Shown here: piece by piece, positions 1 through 8,865 of the stretch
Layout: each line of letters opens with the position of its first letter
Position numbering within the stretch: position 1 is the stretch's first letter
The notes under the pieces: model-generated
The model's input: the letters and a program-made list of their open reading frames with translations, nothing else
The model's database searches: none
What the model was told of the DNA's origin: nothing
Position numbers and translations under genes: made by a program
Assembly (NCBI RefSeq): GCF_003116815.1
Contig: NZ_QDKQ01000069.1
Span: 98,084 to 162,083, forward strand
Direction: 5' to 3'
Length of the DNA: 64,000 bases
From: Caulobacter endophyticus
GTDB lineage: Bacteria; Pseudomonadota; Alphaproteobacteria; Caulobacterales; Caulobacteraceae

Positions 1-585
1 CCAGGCTGCGGTCGTCAGGGCGTGCGGGGCATAGAGGGCGCGAGGCATGAAGGTCAGCAGGGCGCCCAGCAGCCCCATCTGCACGGTGGTGGCCAGCAGG
101 GCCGCCACGGCGGCGGGAGCCGGGGCTGCGCGCACGGTCCGCCAGAACAGCGTCGCCGAGGCCAGCAGGCTGGCCTGCATCAGCCAGTAGACGCCGTCGT
201 TGGCCAGGGCGGCCTCATAGAACGCCGGGGCGTGCCATAGCCAGAAGACGGCTGCGAAAGCGAGGCTCGCCGGTGCAAGGCTTCTCGACCGCCCAAGGCG
301 CGGCAAGGTCCAGGCCAGCAGCGGCGCGGCCAGGCTGGTCAGCAGCACATGGTGCAGCGTTCGGGCCGAGAACAGCGCCGAGCTCAGCGCGCATAGAGGC
401 GAGGCGAAACTTACCGCCAGCACCGCCATGGCCGCGATGCCCGGTCCGCGCCGCGTGGGGAGCATGATCCATAGGCAGGCCGTGGCGATCGCCAGCGCGC
501 CCAGCAGGAGCGGGTCGAGGTTCCAGCGACCCCAGGCCTCGGCGGGCGAGGGACCAGCTCCGCAATAGGGCGTCCAAGCTTCCAT
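1..585 (-). CDS. CtaG-family cytochrome c oxidase assembly protein (partial)
   Basis: The minus-strand frame is open from ATG at 585 to the window edge, 195 codons without a stop, so the C-terminus is missing. The product is a polytopic membrane protein with several hydrophobic segments and histidine motifs (LHHVL and FWLWHAP, roughly residues 80–125). These fit the Caa3-type CtaG family (DUF1404-like), membrane proteins involved in copper delivery or assembly of the heme-copper oxidase. The N-terminus is short (MEAWTPYCGAGPSPAEAW) and enters a membrane segment by about residue 25. Family assignment is from remembered motifs and hydrophobic pattern; exact role is inferred. It lies 31 bp from the end of the downstream-reading dehydrogenase on the same strand. 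Confidence 0.7.
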   Translation of the reverse strand, partial: MEAWTPYCGAGPSPAEAWGRWNLDPLLLGALAIATACLWIMLPTRRGPGIAAMAVLAVSFASPLCALSSALFSARTLHHVLLTSLAAPLLAWTLPRLGRSRSLAPASLAFAAVFWLWHAPAFYEAALANDGVYWLMQASLLASATLFWRTVRAAPAPAAVAALLATTVQMGLLGALLTFMPRALYAPHALTTAAW

Positions 586-616
586 GGGCGGGCTCCGAAC
601 CGCGATCGCGGCGGCG

Positions 617-1531
617 TCAGGCGATGCCCGCGCCGCCGGTGACGCCATAGACCTCGCCGGTCGTGAAGCTGGCTTCCTGCGAGGCGAGCAGCACATAGAC
701 CGGCGCGATCTCGACCGGCTGGCCCGGCCGGCCGAACTGCGAATGTTCGCCGAAGTGCTGGACCTTTTCCTGGGTCTGGCCGCCGCTGGGCTGCAGCACG
801 GTCCAGAACGGCCCCGGCGCCACGGCGTTGACCCGCACGCCGGCCTTGATCAGTTGCTTGGCCAGGGCCTTGGTGAAGGCGACGATGCCGGCCTTCGTGG
901 TGGCGTAGTCGAGCAGGTTGTCGGACGGCTCATAGGCCTGGACCGAAGCGGTGTTGATCACCGCCGCGCCGGGCCGCAGGTGGGGCCTTGCCGCCTGGGT
1001 GATCCAGAACATGGCGTAGAGATTGGTCTTCAGCGTGTGGTCGAACTGCTCACTGTCGATGGCGGCGATGTCGGGCCGGCTGACCTGCTTGCCGGCGTTG
1101 TTGACCAGGATGTCGAGCCCGCCCAGCGCCTCCACCGCCCGGGCCACAAGGTCCCGGCAGAAAGCCTCGTCCTTGATGTCGCCGGGCAGGGCGACGGCCT
1201 TGCGGCCCTCGGCCTCGATCAGGGCGACCACCTCGCGGGCGTCGCTCTCCTCGCTGGGCAGGTAGCCGATGGCTACGTCGGCGCCCTCGCGGGCATAGGC
1301 GATGGCCGCTGCCCGGCCGATCCCGGAGTCCGCCCCCGTGATCAGCGCCTTGCGACCAACCAGCTTGCCCGCGCCCCGATAGCTTTCCTCGCCGTGATCC
1401 GGCCTGGGATGCATCCTGGCGGCCAGGCCCGGCGCCGGCTGCGGCTGAGCCGGGAAGGGCGGCTTAGGGTACTGCTCGCGCGGGTCCTGCATCCGCAGGC
1501 GGTCGTCTCGGCTCATGTTCGTCTCCGGCAT
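617..1531 (-). CDS. SDR family oxidoreductase (YghA-like)
   Basis: A 304-residue classical short-chain dehydrogenase/reductase. The N-terminal ~55 residues are a proline-rich extension (DPREQYPKPPFP) typical of the YghA/general-stress SDR group. The Rossmann motif TGADSGIG lies at residues 65–72, NNAG at about 144–147, and the catalytic Ser196, Tyr209 and Lys213 (YATTK) are present. It should reduce or oxidise a carbonyl/alcohol substrate with NAD(P)H in the cytoplasm; the substrate cannot be told from sequence. Homologues are often stress-induced, and a hemerythrin gene lies just upstream on the same strand. A second possible start is the Met at residue 6 (MSRDDR). Confidence 0.9.
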   Translation of the reverse strand: MPETNMSRDDRLRMQDPREQYPKPPFPAQPQPAPGLAARMHPRPDHGEESYRGAGKLVGRKALITGADSGIGRAAAIAYAREGADVAIGYLPSEESDAREVVALIEAEGRKAVALPGDIKDEAFCRDLVARAVEALGGLDILVNNAGKQVSRPDIAAIDSEQFDHTLKTNLYAMFWITQAARPHLRPGAAVINTASVQAYEPSDNLLDYATTKAGIVAFTKALAKQLIKAGVRVNAVAPGPFWTVLQPSGGQTQEKVQHFGEHSQFGRPGQPVEIAPVYVLLASQEASFTTGEVYGVTGGAGIA

Positions 1532-1625
1532 GTGGGCTCAACGGCGCGGCGTGGAGCGGCGTTCCGCCGCCAGGAACATCGGGCCAAGTCCGGACGCCGC
1601 CTGGGCGCCCGGATCTCCAGCCTGT

Positions 1626-2162
1626 CTAGTGAGCAGCCTGGCCGCCGAGCTCGGCCATCAGCTCCTCCTTCCGCGCCTCCATCCGCTCGCCCATCGCTTC
1701 CAGGTCCTCGTCGCCCTTCTTGGCCTGGGCGAAGAAGCCGCCGGGCTGTTCCTCTTCCTTGACGTGGTGCTTGATGTATTCGCCGAGCACCTTGACCTTG
1801 GCGTCGTAGAATTCCTCGCCCGGTTTCATCGCCTCGATCTCGGCGATCAGCTTCTTGGCGCCGTCATGCTCGACATAGGCTTCGTCGATCAGGTCGTCTT
1901 CTACCTCGCCGCGGCTCTCTGGATAGAGGACCTCCTCCTCGATCTGGGTGTGGACCTTCAGGGCCAGCGCGATCTTGTTGAAGAGGGCCAGCTTCTCGCG
2001 ATCGCTCTCCAGTTGCTCGTACTCGTCGAACATCGCCTCCACCTCGCGATGGTCGGCCTTGAGCAAGCGGATGGCGAGCGGGTCGCGACGACCGGTTCGG
2101 CGCGTACGGCGCGACTTGGCGGTTTTGGATGCGGATTTCGCGGGCGTTTTGGCGGTGGCCAT
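1626..2162 (-). CDS. hemerythrin-like HHE domain protein
   Basis: A 178-residue protein with a very basic Lys/Arg/Ala-rich N-terminus (first ~26 residues), followed by a four-helix hemerythrin HHE domain. Candidate di-iron ligands are in DHREVEAMFDEYE, VHTQIEEEVLYPE, VEHDGAKKLI and IKHHVKEEE. Cytoplasmic HHE proteins bind oxygen, nitric oxide or iron, or act in redox sensing; which applies here is not visible. The basic tail could contact nucleic acid, which is inference. It lies 95 bp upstream of the SDR gene on the same strand and may be co-transcribed with it as a small stress unit. Confidence 0.88.
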   Translation of the reverse strand: MATAKTPAKSASKTAKSRRTRRTGRRDPLAIRLLKADHREVEAMFDEYEQLESDREKLALFNKIALALKVHTQIEEEVLYPESRGEVEDDLIDEAYVEHDGAKKLIAEIEAMKPGEEFYDAKVKVLGEYIKHHVKEEEQPGGFFAQAKKGDEDLEAMGERMEARKEELMAELGGQAAH

Positions 2163-2429
2163 GTCGGCTCTCCGGTTGGAATGGACGTGGCTTGAAGGCG
2201 ACGCCTTGACCCGAAGTTCCCATAGCCGCGCTAGTTGAGAGACGATTTCAGATCTGCCGCTCAGGAACCGGGTTATTCGCGTGAAAACAGCGGCTTAAAG
2301 TGCGATCTTCGTCGGGTTTCCGACATGGAGCTTACGCGACGTCGCAGGCTGGTCATTCGGATGCTTAAGCTGACGCGGAGCCTTTCAGGCGACGCTGCGT
2401 TGGTGGCCGGCGGGGAAAGCAACGAGCAG

Positions 2430-4864
2430 ATGTCGACCACACGAGCCAACGCCCGAGAAAGACTTTTTCCTGGCGACAGCGAAATGGCGCGCCTGATGCG
2501 CGCCAAGGACTGGTCGGCCCATCCCCTCGGCGAGCCGGAGACCGACCGGATTGACCACGCCCCTGGCGATGATGCTGACGTCGCGGTTCGAGATGTGGCT
2601 CGGCTGGGGCGACGATCTGAACTTCTTCTACAACGACGCCTACATCCCGACCCTTGGGGCCAAGCACCCCTGGGCCCTTGGCGAGCCGTTCCGCGAGGTC
2701 TGGAAGGAAGTCTACGCCGATGTCGAGGACCAGGTCCGTTCGGTGATGGTCGAGGGCGTTCCCACCTGGAACAAGGCGTTGCAGCTGCTGCTGGAGCGCA
2801 ACGGCTATCCCGAAGAGACCTACCACACCTTCTCCTACAGCCCTCTGCGCGACGGCGACGCCATCCGGGGGCTGATGTGCATCGTCACCGAGGAGACCGA
2901 ACGGGTGATCAGCGAGCGGCGGCTCGACACCGTTCGCCGCCTCGGAGAATGCCTGATCGGGACGATGAGCCAGGAGGCCGTGCTGCAAGGTCTCTGCGAC
3001 GCCCTGGCCCACAATACCGAGGATTTCCCGTTCGCTCTGGCCTATCTGCGCGAGCCGCTTGGCGGCCTGGTCGGCTGCTCGGCCACCGACGAGGCCCGGC
3101 GATTGCTGCGCGAGGACTGGTCGCTGGACGGTCCCGCCGACGGCTGCCAGGATTTTCCCCTGGACGGGAACATCGACTATCCGTCTGGCGCCTGGGCCAT
3201 CCCGCCCACGCGGGCGCTCATCCTGCCCATCGCGACCAGCCAGGGCTCGGCCGTAGCCACGCTGATCCTGGGCCTCAATCCCCACCGCCGAGGCGATGAC
3301 GGGCTGACCGACCTGGCGAGCCTGGTGTCGGACCGGGCCGCCGGCGCCTTCGCCCAGGCTCATAGCGTCGAGACCGAGCGGCGCCGATCGGACCGGATCT
3401 GGACCAACTCGCGCGACCTGATGGTGGTGGTCGATGACAAGGGGATCTTCCAGTCGGTCAGCCCGGCCTGGACCCGCATCCTCGGCCATTCCGTCGAGGA
3501 GGTCGTCGGCCGCACGATAGAGAGCTTCGTGGTTGACGAAGACCTGGAGACGACGCGCACGGCCCTGTCTGGCGTGTTCTCCGGCAGTCAGGTCACCGGT
3601 TTCGAGAACCGCTACAAGACGGCCGCGGGCGGGCATCGGTGGATATCCTGGAACACCGCCTTCGAGGACGGCCTCGTCTACGGCTACGGGCGCGACGTGA
3701 CCGAGGAGAAGCTTCAGGCGATCCAGCTTCGGCAGGCCGAGGACGCGCTGCGCCAGGCACAGAAGATGGAGGCCATTGGCCAGCTCACCGGCGGGGTGGC
3801 GCACGACTTCAACAACCTTCTGACCGTCATCCGCTCGTCGGCCGATCTTTTGCGGAGCCGCGAGTTGGGCCCGGAACGGCGGCGGCGCTATGTGGACGCC
3901 ATCTCCGACACCGCCGACCGCGCCGCCAAGCTGACCAGCCAGCTGTTGTCCTTCTCGCGCCGGCAGGCCCTCAAGCCGGAGTGCTTCAACGCCGCCGCCA
4001 AGGTCGAGGCGCTGGGCGACATCCTGCGCTCGGTGCTGGGCGGCCGCGTGCAGCTGAATCTTGAGGTCGCCTGCGACGACTGTGCGGTCGAGGCGGACGT
4101 CAACCAGTTCGAGACGGCGCTGATCAACCTGGCGGTCAATGCGCGCGACGCCATGGGCGGCGAGGGCGTTCTGACCATCCGCATCGACGCGGCCACCGCC
4201 ATTCCCGCCATCCGCGGCCATGCGCCGCTCGGGCGACTTCGTGACCGTGGCGGTGATAGACGAGGGCGCGGGCATCGCCGACGACGACCTGGCCAAGATT
4301 TTCGAGCCGTTCTTCACCACCAAGGAAATCGGGCGCGGAACAGGGCTTGGTCTCAGCCAAGTCTACGGCTTCGCCAAGCAGTCGGGCGGCGACGTGGCCG
4401 TGGAGAGCCGGAAGGGCGAGGGCGCGTCCTTCACCTTGTTCTTGCCTCGTACGGCCGCCGCGGCCCTGCCGCCGGCTCCGCCCGTGGCCGCGCCCCGCTT
4501 GCGCCATCACGGACGCATCCTGGTCGTCGAGGACAACGCCGCGATCGGCGAGTTCGCCACCCAGTTGCTGCGGGATCTCGGCTACCAGACCGAGCTGGCC
4601 ACCAACGCGACTGACGCGCTGGCCCGGCTGGATCGCGACGGACCCTTCGACCTGCTGTTCAGCGACGTCGTGATGCCCGGCGTCGGCGGGGTGGAGCTGG
4701 CTCGAGCGGTCAGGAAGCGCTGGCCCGACCTGCCGGTCGTCCTCACCAGCGGCTACAGCCATGTCCTGGCGACCGATGCGCGCCACGGCTTTCCGCTGCT
4801 CCACAAGCCCTATTCGGTCGAGGATCTGTCCCACATTCTGCGCCAGACCAGCGCGGTCGCCTGA
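2430..4864 (+). pseudogene. hybrid sensor histidine kinase, two frameshifts
   Basis: The gene reads in three successive frames. From ATG 2430, frame A encodes a start typical of PAS/GAF kinases (EMARLMRAKDWSAHPLGEPET). The frame then changes near 2543–2551, and frame B continues with SRFEMWLGWGDDLNFFYND, a GAF-like region, a PAS domain (RSDRIWTNSRDLMVVVDD) and HisKA with phospho-acceptor His in GGVAHDFNNLL. Near 4225 the frame changes again (CGCC where CGC would restore it). Frame C holds the ATPase G-boxes (DEGAGIADDD, GRGTGLGLSQV) and a C-terminal receiver with ILVVEDN and acceptor Asp in LLFSDVVMPG. All domains are otherwise intact, so this is either a recent pseudogene or two sequence errors. 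An intact product would be about 810 residues and probably soluble, since no membrane segment is evident. Confidence 0.8.
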
Positions 4865-4989
4865 CAGGCCGCGGGGCAGCCGCCGCTCTTCCTCTCGCCC
4901 AGCGCGCAACCGTCATGATGATCGCGCAGTCGCGCTTGTATGGTTCGCGAGCGGATCGGTAGTCTGCACCCAGAGTCGGGGGAGTTGTA

Positions 4990-6369
4990 GTGGCGCTGTC
5001 GCGTACCGAGATCGAGGCGATGACGCCGGACCAGAGCGCGCTAAAGGCGGCCGCTGGCCTGCTGAAGCCCGCCAAGTGGTCGTCGCGAGGCGTTTCCGGC
5101 GGTCTCATCTGGGGCGAGTGCCAGGGATCGGGCGCTAATCCCTACCGGGTTGCGGCCGATACGGACGACATCGGCAGCAAGTGCACCTGTCCCTCGCGCA
5201 AGTTTCCCTGCAAGCACGCCATCGCCCTGATGTGGCTGCATGTCGACGAGCCCGGCGGCTTCGCGCCCGCCGAGACGCCGGACTGGGTCACCGAATGGAT
5301 GGGGCGGAGGCGCAAGTCGTCCGGCGCTGCGCCTTCGGCCGGCAAGCCGCCTTCGGGTCCCAAGAGCCTGGACGCGGCGACGACGGAAGAGGTCGTCGCG
5401 GCGAGCGATCCGGCTGCCGAGGCCAGGCGCAAGGCGGCCGCCGACAAGCGGGCGGCCGACGTCCGGTCGCAGGTCCAGGCGGGCCTGGACGACCTGGAAC
5501 TCTGGATCTCCGACCAGCTGCGCACTGGCCTGGGCGGCTTCCTGGCCGAAGCTGGCGATCGCTGTCGGCGGATGGCCGCGCGCCTGGTCGACGCCAAGGC
5601 CGGCGCCCTGGCCAGCCGGCTGGATGAGACGCCCTCGCGCCTGCTGCAACTGCCGGCGGAAGAGCGGATCGACGCCGCTATCGTCGAGCTGGGCAAGCTG
5701 ACGCTGCTGGCGCGGGCCTGGCGCGCGGCGCCCGACGATCCCGAACTGCGGCGCGAGGTGGTATCAACCGAAAGCCGCGAAGAGCTGATGGCCGCGCCCG
5801 ACGCGTTGCGCCACGCCGGGGTCTGGGAAGTGCTGGGCGAACAGATCGTCACCCGCCGCGACGGACTGGTCAGCGTCTCTACCTGGCTGCTGAACGCCGA
5901 GGCGCAGGGGCCGAGGTTTGCCCTGCTGCTGGACTATTTCCCAGCCTCGGCCGGACGCCGCAGCGGCGCCTTCGCACCGGGAGCGCGGTTCCGGGCCGAG
6001 CTGCTGTTCTATCCGGCCCGCGTCCCCTTGCGGGCCCTGATCGTCGAGCGTTCAGAGGCCGCGAGCGAAGTCGACGAGGGCTGGCCGCTAGCCGAGGCGG
6101 GCGACCCGCTGGCGGCCTATGCGCAGGTGCTGCTGGCCGCGCCCTGGCGTCTCGATGCGCCGGTAGTGCTGCCGTCCGGCCGGATCGCCCAGGATGTCGC
6201 CGGACGGCGCTGGTGGATGGGCGAGGCCGGGGCGCTGCCGCTGGAAGGCGCGCCGCCCGAGGTGTGGCTGGGCGCGCGGCTCGACGGCGCGGCGGGCCTC
6301 TGGAACGGGTCCCGGCTGACGTTGCTGGCGGCCCGCACCAACTGGGGGCGTATCGGTTTCGATGCTTGA
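4990..6369 (+). CDS. SWIM zinc finger protein
   Basis: GTG start preceded by GGGGGAG. The 459-residue product has an N-terminal SWIM zinc finger with ligands Cys65, Cys67, Cys74 and His76 (CTCPSRKFPCKH, CxCx6CxH). A low-complexity Ala/Lys/Pro linker follows at residues ~105–160, then a long helical C-terminal region with no domain I recognise. SWIM fingers bind nucleic acid or protein. It heads a run of five genes linked by overlaps or gaps of 3 bp or less: SWIM, DUF5691-like, MoxR ATPase, DUF5682-like and VWA. This matches the E. coli yehQ-type SWIM protein linked to yehL, yehM and yehP. Its molecular role is unknown. Confidence 0.88.
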   Translation: MALSRTEIEAMTPDQSALKAAAGLLKPAKWSSRGVSGGLIWGECQGSGANPYRVAADTDDIGSKCTCPSRKFPCKHAIALMWLHVDEPGGFAPAETPDWVTEWMGRRRKSSGAAPSAGKPPSGPKSLDAATTEEVVAASDPAAEARRKAAADKRAADVRSQVQAGLDDLELWISDQLRTGLGGFLAEAGDRCRRMAARLVDAKAGALASRLDETPSRLLQLPAEERIDAAIVELGKLTLLARAWRAAPDDPELRREVVSTESREELMAAPDALRHAGVWEVLGEQIVTRRDGLVSVSTWLLNAEAQGPRFALLLDYFPASAGRRSGAFAPGARFRAELLFYPARVPLRALIVERSEAASEVDEGWPLAEAGDPLAAYAQVLLAAPWRLDAPVVLPSGRIAQDVAGRRWWMGEAGALPLEGAPPEVWLGARLDGAAGLWNGSRLTLLAARTNWGRIGFDA

Positions 6370-7786
6370 GCTGGAAGATCACCTGGCGCGCATCCGGGGC
6401 GCCTGGATGGCGGGGCGCGCCGCCGTGGATCATGCGCCAGCCGCCTGGCGCGACGCCGTCGGGACGGGCGGCGAAGCCGAGGCCGCCCTGGTCGCGCTTA
6501 CTGGCCAGGCGCTTCAGGTTCTGTTTCGGCCGGTCGCGCCGCCGCTGGCCGCGCGCGATCTGCTGCCGTCGCTACCGATGCCCACGCCGCCCGAGGCGGC
6601 GCGCGCCCGCATCCGCCGCGTGCTCGCCGCGCGCCGGAGCGAGGAGGGCGGCGCAAGGTTCGTGGTCCAGCTCCTGGCGGCGCGCGGCTACGTCATGCAT
6701 CCGGCCGACTGGCTGCCCCGCGCGAGCGACGACTGGGCGCCGGACGTCTATGCGCCCTGGATCGACTGGGCCGCCGCGGAAACTGCCGGCGCATCGTCCG
6801 AGGCGCTGACCGCAGACAGCTGGAACGACTGGCCCTGGGCCAGGCGCCGGGTCGCCCTGACCGCCCTGCGCCGCAGCGACCCGGCGGCCGCGCGGGCGCT
6901 GGTCGCCGCCAAGGCTGGCGGAGAGCCCGCCGAGCGTCGCCTGCGGGTGCTGGAGGTGCTGGAGGTCGGGCTTTCGGCTGACGATGCGGCGGTGCTCGGC
7001 GGTTTCGCCAGCGACCGCTCGGATCGTGTCCGGGGCCTGGTTCGCCGGCTTCTGTCGAGGCTGGGCCGGGGCGAGGGTGAGGGCGACGCCGAGCCTGCCC
7101 AGGAACTGGCCGCCATGGTCGAACTGGGGTGCGTCGGCCTGATCAAGCGCCGCCACCAGTTGAAACTGAAGCCGCTGAAGAACCCCATCCAGGAGGGCCG
7201 TCGCCGCGCCCTGATGGGCGTGGTCACCCTGGCCGCGCTGGCCAAGGCGCTCGGTGTGGACGAGAAGGCCCTGGTCGAGAGCGTTCCCGTCGGCGAGCCG
7301 TGGGCCATCAGCACCTTCATGGGGATGGTCGAGGAAACCGCCGCGCCGGAAGCCTGGCGCGCCCTGTTCGACCTTGCTCTGCACGACGCCGCGATCCCCC
7401 TCGACCTAGTCGCCATCCTGGCCCGCCGCGCACCGGCGGACGAGCGACGCAACGTCCTGCCCACCATCCTGGAGCGGGAGGATGGCTCCGGCTTCCGAGG
7501 TGCGCTGGCCGTGGCTGGCGAGGTGCTCGGCCATGCCGGCCCGGGACCTCTCGCGCGATCGCTGGCCTACAAGGAACTTTTCGATCTGATCGGTCCCAGC
7601 CTTTCGGCGGAGGCGCGCACGCCGCCGCTTCTGGCCGTCGGCCTGAACAACCTAGGCCTGCTGCTTGACCAGGCCGGAGCCAGGTCCGTGGTCGAAGCCT
7701 GCGCCGCGGCGGGCCTGTCCATCGCCGACCCGCGGCTTGACCTGCTGCATCTCAACATCGCCCTCAATCCGGAGCGACCGACTTGA
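6362..7786 (+). CDS. DUF5691-like helical-repeat protein
   Basis: A 474-residue protein whose ATG lies 8 bp inside the end of the SWIM gene, indicating translational coupling. The sequence is rich in Ala, Leu and Arg with regularly spaced helices, and a stretch such as LEVLEVGLSADDAAVLGGF suggests HEAT-like helical repeats. Position between a SWIM protein and a MoxR ATPase is diagnostic of the DUF5691 family as I recall it; no catalytic motif is visible. It may be a scaffold or substrate adaptor for the ATPase, which is inference. Confidence 0.7.
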   Translation: MLELEDHLARIRGAWMAGRAAVDHAPAAWRDAVGTGGEAEAALVALTGQALQVLFRPVAPPLAARDLLPSLPMPTPPEAARARIRRVLAARRSEEGGARFVVQLLAARGYVMHPADWLPRASDDWAPDVYAPWIDWAAAETAGASSEALTADSWNDWPWARRRVALTALRRSDPAAARALVAAKAGGEPAERRLRVLEVLEVGLSADDAAVLGGFASDRSDRVRGLVRRLLSRLGRGEGEGDAEPAQELAAMVELGCVGLIKRRHQLKLKPLKNPIQEGRRRALMGVVTLAALAKALGVDEKALVESVPVGEPWAISTFMGMVEETAAPEAWRALFDLALHDAAIPLDLVAILARRAPADERRNVLPTILEREDGSGFRGALAVAGEVLGHAGPGPLARSLAYKELFDLIGPSLSAEARTPPLLAVGLNNLGLLLDQAGARSVVEACAAAGLSIADPRLDLLHLNIALNPERPT

Positions 7787-8862
7787 CCGATATCCTGCGC
7801 CTGCCGGCGGAGACGACCTACGCTGCCGAGCTCGAGGCCCTGAAGCGCAAGGACGACGCGCCCACCCCGCGCGGCTGGGCCATGTCGCCCAAGGCTGTTG
7901 TCACCTACCTGATGGGCGGCAAGGCCGCCGACGGCACGCCGATCAGCGCCAAGTATGTCGGCGATCGCCGGCTGATCGAAACCGCCGTGGCCACCCTGGC
8001 CACCGACCGGGCGCTGTTGCTGCTCGGCGTGCCCGGCACGGCCAAGTCGTGGGTGTCGGAACATCTGGCGGCGGCGATCTGCGGCGATTCCAGCCTCGTC
8101 ATCCAGTGCACCGCCGGCACCGACGAGAACCAGATCCGCTACGGCTGGAACTACGCCCAGCTGCTGGCCAACGGCCCCTCGCGCGAGGCCCTGGTGCCCA
8201 CGCCGCTTTATCGGGCGATGGAGACCGGCAAGCTGTGCCGCCTGGAGGAGCTGACGCGGATGGGCTCGGACGTGCAGGACACGTTGATCACCGTGCTGTC
8301 GGAAAAGATGATGCCGATCCCGGAACTGAACGACGCCGTCTACGCGCGCCGGGGCTTCAACCTGATCGCCACCGCCAACAACCGCGACAAGGGCGTCAAC
8401 GAGCTGTCCTCGGCGCTGAAGCGACGCTTCAACGTCGTGGTGCTGCCGCTGCCCGACGACATGAACGAGGAAATTTCCATCGTCACGCGCCGCGTCGGCG
8501 AGATGGCCCAAAGCCTAGACCTGCCCGCGCCCAAGAACGTGGCCGAGGAGGTCGCCCGCGTGGTCTCGATCTTCCGCGAGCTGCGTGGCGGCTCGACCCT
8601 CGACGGCAAGGTGACGCTGAAGACGCCCACCGGCTCGCTGTCGACCGCCGAGGCGATCGCGGTCACGGTCGGCGGCCTCAGCCAGGCGGCCTATTTCGAC
8701 GGCGGCAAGCTGAGCGCCGAAGGGCTGGCCCCCAGCCTGCTCGGAGCGATCGTCAAGGATCCGGTGCAGGACAAGGTCGTGCTCGAAGAATATCTGGAGG
8801 CGGTCCTGAAGAAGCGCCCGGACTATGCCGGCTACTATCGCGCGCTGGTCGACCTGGTCTGA
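7783..8862 (+). CDS. MoxR-family AAA+ ATPase (YehL-like)
   Basis: TTG start overlapping the previous stop by 4 bp (TTGA). The 359-residue product is a MoxR-type AAA+ ATPase. Walker A GVPGTAKS is at residues 82–89, Walker B-like LCRLEELTRM at about 151–160, sensor 1 IATANN at 195–200, and the arginine-finger region LKRRF at 212–216. MoxR proteins work with VWA-domain partners as remodelling chaperones, often for metal insertion or complex activation. The Walker B segment, with a paired Glu-Glu in place of the usual Asp-Glu, and the gene context fit the YehL-type subfamily. It is the motor of this operon. Confidence 0.92.
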   Translation: MTDILRLPAETTYAAELEALKRKDDAPTPRGWAMSPKAVVTYLMGGKAADGTPISAKYVGDRRLIETAVATLATDRALLLLGVPGTAKSWVSEHLAAAICGDSSLVIQCTAGTDENQIRYGWNYAQLLANGPSREALVPTPLYRAMETGKLCRLEELTRMGSDVQDTLITVLSEKMMPIPELNDAVYARRGFNLIATANNRDKGVNELSSALKRRFNVVVLPLPDDMNEEISIVTRRVGEMAQSLDLPAPKNVAEEVARVVSIFRELRGGSTLDGKVTLKTPTGSLSTAEAIAVTVGGLSQAAYFDGGKLSAEGLAPSLLGAIVKDPVQDKVVLEEYLEAVLKKRPDYAGYYRALVDLV

Positions 8863-8865
8863 TCC

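Noticed and set aside
2235..3299. Long plus-strand open frame of 354 codons over the kinase start
   Set aside because: Only its first part past 2430 encodes kinase sequence; after about 2545 the frame becomes Arg-rich shadow of the true frame.
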